The translations under genes were made by a program, and so were the position numbers. Of a DNA stretch of 64,000 bases, positions 62,567 to 64,000 are shown one piece after another. The stretch lies in contig CALOCV010000044.1 of assembly GCA_942491955.1 (NCBI GenBank), forward strand, positions 36,565 to 100,564. The letters run 5' to 3'. How positions within the stretch are numbered: position 1 is the stretch's first letter; the number at the start of each line of letters is the position of its first letter. The stretch comes from CALOCV01 sp942491955. GTDB taxonomy: Bacteria > Chlamydiota > Chlamydiia > Chlamydiales > CALOCV01. Below the pieces are notes generated by a model, which had not been told where the DNA came from, ran no database searches, and saw nothing but the letters and a program-made list of their open reading frames with translations.

Positions 62567-63760
62567 TTAAGGGCAACAACACCCTTGTTGTTCGGCACAA
62601 TCGACGATTTGTTCGTTATACATTTGAAGCGACTCTTCGATGGTTTCGACTTTTTTCAATAGGTCTGCAAAGCAGTTCGTATATTGAGGGTTACAGAGCA
62701 ACAAACCAGGGCAGGGGAGCCGTTCTTCTTCTCGTAATACCATACTGACTCGAGAAAGGGAAGAGTGGATCGCATTGAGTTCACAATTGAAATAGCGCTC
62801 GAATTCATCCGCACAAGAGAGGCGATTCATGAGGTTGAGGCGGCGGGAGTTAAGTCGTTGCCACCGTTTATTGAGGTGGTAAAGGAGGCCATAGTTGTTG
62901 ATATCATCCATGATGGTATTCCCCTTGCCCAAGACCGATTTGAGTTCGAGATAGAGGTTATTCCCTACAAGAAGTTGTCCCATAGTTCCCTGACCCTCTT
63001 GGACTTTACCGAGGATTTGTTGCGCCGTTTCGATGATCGATCGGATGTTGACCGTACTAATGAGAATATTCTCTAGGGATTCATCGAAGAGATCCCACGA
63101 TTGAGGTAAGCGCTCGGATACTTCATAAAGGTTATCCAAGATGCCTTTCCACGCTTCGGGTTGGTTCAATGCCGTTGTGATATCACTGACATTGGAAAGG
63201 GCTGTTGAGAGATGGGTCCACATGTTTTGGTCGCGTAATTCTTGGAAGACGTAGAGAATTTCGTCGATGACTTTGTCAAATTTATTGGATATTTCACCGA
63301 GTTGTTCAAGAGTATCTTCAACAGAGGGAGTCGGTTCGGCATAAAGAATCTGGTCGGTAACAAGAATGGGCGGTTGACCGGGGATGAAGGGTTCTGGTTG
63401 GATATTGATGCTTTTTTCTCCAAGGAGGCCTGAAGTACGGATCGAAATCTCATCCGTTTTGTATACGTTAATTCCTGTAGCGATTTCGAGGATGAGTTCA
63501 AAAGCGTAGACATCTCCTCTTTTATCTTTTTTCTGTTCACGGATATTTTGAAGCATTTGGATATCGACGACCTCACCGATGGGTCTTCCTGCAAATGTGA
63601 CGCGTGAGCCGATGTTGATCTTGTCAATGTCTGAAAAACGGACTCGGATTGTTTTTGCGGTATCGCCAACGAAGGGATGTATGAAGAAGAAGGCAAAAAT
63701 GAGGATCGTGATCGAGCTGATAACAAAGAGTCCGATAAGAATATTTTTCGCTTGATCAGC
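62567..63760 (-). CDS. mlaD: MCE/MlaD-type lipid-transport protein
   Basis: The N-terminal membrane anchor is ILIGLFVISSITILIFAFFF; the MCE domain has IRVRFSDIDKINIGSRVTFA, GRPIGEVVDI and ISIRTSGLLGEKSINIQP. A long helical C-terminal part follows and ends in a cysteine-rich tail (CAEQQGCCCP). Length 397. With the adjacent ATPase it forms part of an Mla-like ABC system that moves phospholipids between membranes. ATG 63760 overlaps the mlaF stop; an ATG at 63802 would lie deep inside mlaF. Confidence 0.88.
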   Translation of the reverse strand, partial: ADQAKNILIGLFVISSITILIFAFFFIHPFVGDTAKTIRVRFSDIDKINIGSRVTFAGRPIGEVVDIQMLQNIREQKKDKRGDVYAFELILEIATGINVYKTDEISIRTSGLLGEKSINIQPEPFIPGQPPILVTDQILYAEPTPSVEDTLEQLGEISNKFDKVIDEILYVFQELRDQNMWTHLSTALSNVSDITTALNQPEAWKGILDNLYEVSERLPQSWDLFDESLENILISTVNIRSIIETAQQILGKVQEGQGTMGQLLVGNNLYLELKSVLGKGNTIMDDINNYGLLYHLNKRWQRLNSRRLNLMNRLSCADEFERYFNCELNAIHSSLSRVSMVLREEERLPCPGLLLCNPQYTNCFADLLKKVETIEESLQMYNEQIVDCAEQQGCCCP

Positions 63761-64000
63761 CATGTTGATTGCTCCTTGAAGAGTTCTTGGTATTACGATC
63801 AATCAGAGCGTTGTTAAAAAACGCCTGAAGAAGAGGATCTTCTATTTCCATAAAAGCATCACGTGGTTCAATATAAAGAATTTTCCCATCGTGATGGAAG
63901 GCGAGGCGGTCGCCGACTTCAAGAGCCGAGCGGATATCATGCGTGACGACAACACTTGTCGCTTTTAATTGCTGTTGTGTTTTCACAATGAGGTGGTTGA
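63756..64000 (-). CDS. mlaF: Mla-type ABC transporter ATPase, C-terminal end only
   Basis: The frame is open to the window edge, so only the last 80 residues are visible. SVVVTHDIRSALEVGDRLAF contains the H-loop histidine of ABC ATPases, followed by HHDGKILYIEPRDAF and a short tail, as in MlaF. It overlaps mlaD, supporting an mlaF-mlaD operon. Confidence 0.8.
   Translation of the reverse strand, partial: NHLIVKTQQQLKATSVVVTHDIRSALEVGDRLAFHHDGKILYIEPRDAFMEIEDPLLQAFFNNALIDRNTKNSSRSNQHG

Noticed and set aside
1..64000. tRNA, rRNA or riboswitch genes in the intergenic gaps
   Set aside because: I inspected the larger gaps (16516-16739, 17421-17569, 45254-46069, 60245-60735) and saw only repeats, promoters or nothing; no cloverleaf or known conserved RNA sequence was recognised.

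Overview
The window looks like a chromosome segment of a chlamydia-like bacterium (order Chlamydiales, probably an environmental or symbiotic lineage rather than Chlamydia itself). The evidence is gene content and order: a shikimate cluster aroA-aroL-aroC-aroB-aroDE with fused aroD/aroE, a fused murC-ddl directly after murG and followed by ftsQ-like, cutA and an rsbV-type STAS gene, an rpe-efp-accB-accC block with a divergent chlamydial-type EF-P, an mdh neighbour of a D-amino-acid-dehydrogenase-like gene, and zwf/pgl. Citrate synthase, a DHCR24-like oxidase and the many mobile elements argue against a pathogenic Chlamydia with a minimal genome. Species cannot be fixed from sequence alone.

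Layout. 1-6.7 kb is an accessory region: an unknown gene, a broken methyltransferase, a decayed AbiEi/AbiEii toxin-antitoxin pair, a frameshifted Fic protein with an AbiEi-like N-terminus, and an exported carbonic anhydrase. 6.7-16.5 kb is one giant gene (3250 codons) with an SF2-helicase-like core. 16.7-30.8 kb is the shikimate operon, split after aroA by an island of about 8 kb whose two ends carry the same 87-bp aroA tail. The island holds a DUF2797 gene inside a palindromic element and a tightly overlapping seven-gene minus-strand operon (adenylate kinase, HIT, cysteine-desulfurase-like, NUDIX, DegT aminotransferase, nucleoside-phosphorylase-like, EamA exporter). I consider this operon the best candidate for an undescribed biosynthetic system, probably nucleotide- or nucleoside-derived. 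30.9-33.9 kb is mdh-gltA-membrane protein. 35-41.7 kb is a minus-strand run zwf (pseudogene), a degraded opcA-like stretch, pgl, tsaD, DHCR24-like oxidase and D-amino-acid-oxidase-like gene. 42-50 kb holds a broken queD, an ACT-less aspartokinase, a broken large gene, an AAA ATPase with three operator-like palindromes, a glycosyltransferase with an in-frame stop, and brnQ. 50-60 kb is the rpe-efp-accBC-murG-murC/ddl-ftsQ-cutA-ssb-rsbV block, interrupted by a decayed IS5-type element that itself contains three tandem copies of a GxxExxY gene fragment. 60.7-64 kb carries an unknown AT-rich gene, yqgE and the mlaD/mlaF lipid-transport genes.

A dominant theme is small palindromic elements. Elements that start TACCAA and end TTGGTA are flanked by TNA duplications; a second family has GGGCGTGTCATCAAT ends next to TA; a third has CCCACATTC ends. 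They are nested in each other, sit at gene ends and often supply the last codons of genes. A second theme is gene decay: zwf, queD, the methyltransferase, AbiEii, aroDE and a glycosyltransferase are clearly damaged. Some single frameshifts (aroB, rpe, fic, EamA) fall at or near homopolymers and may be sequencing errors or slippage. I saw no tRNA, rRNA or CRISPR.
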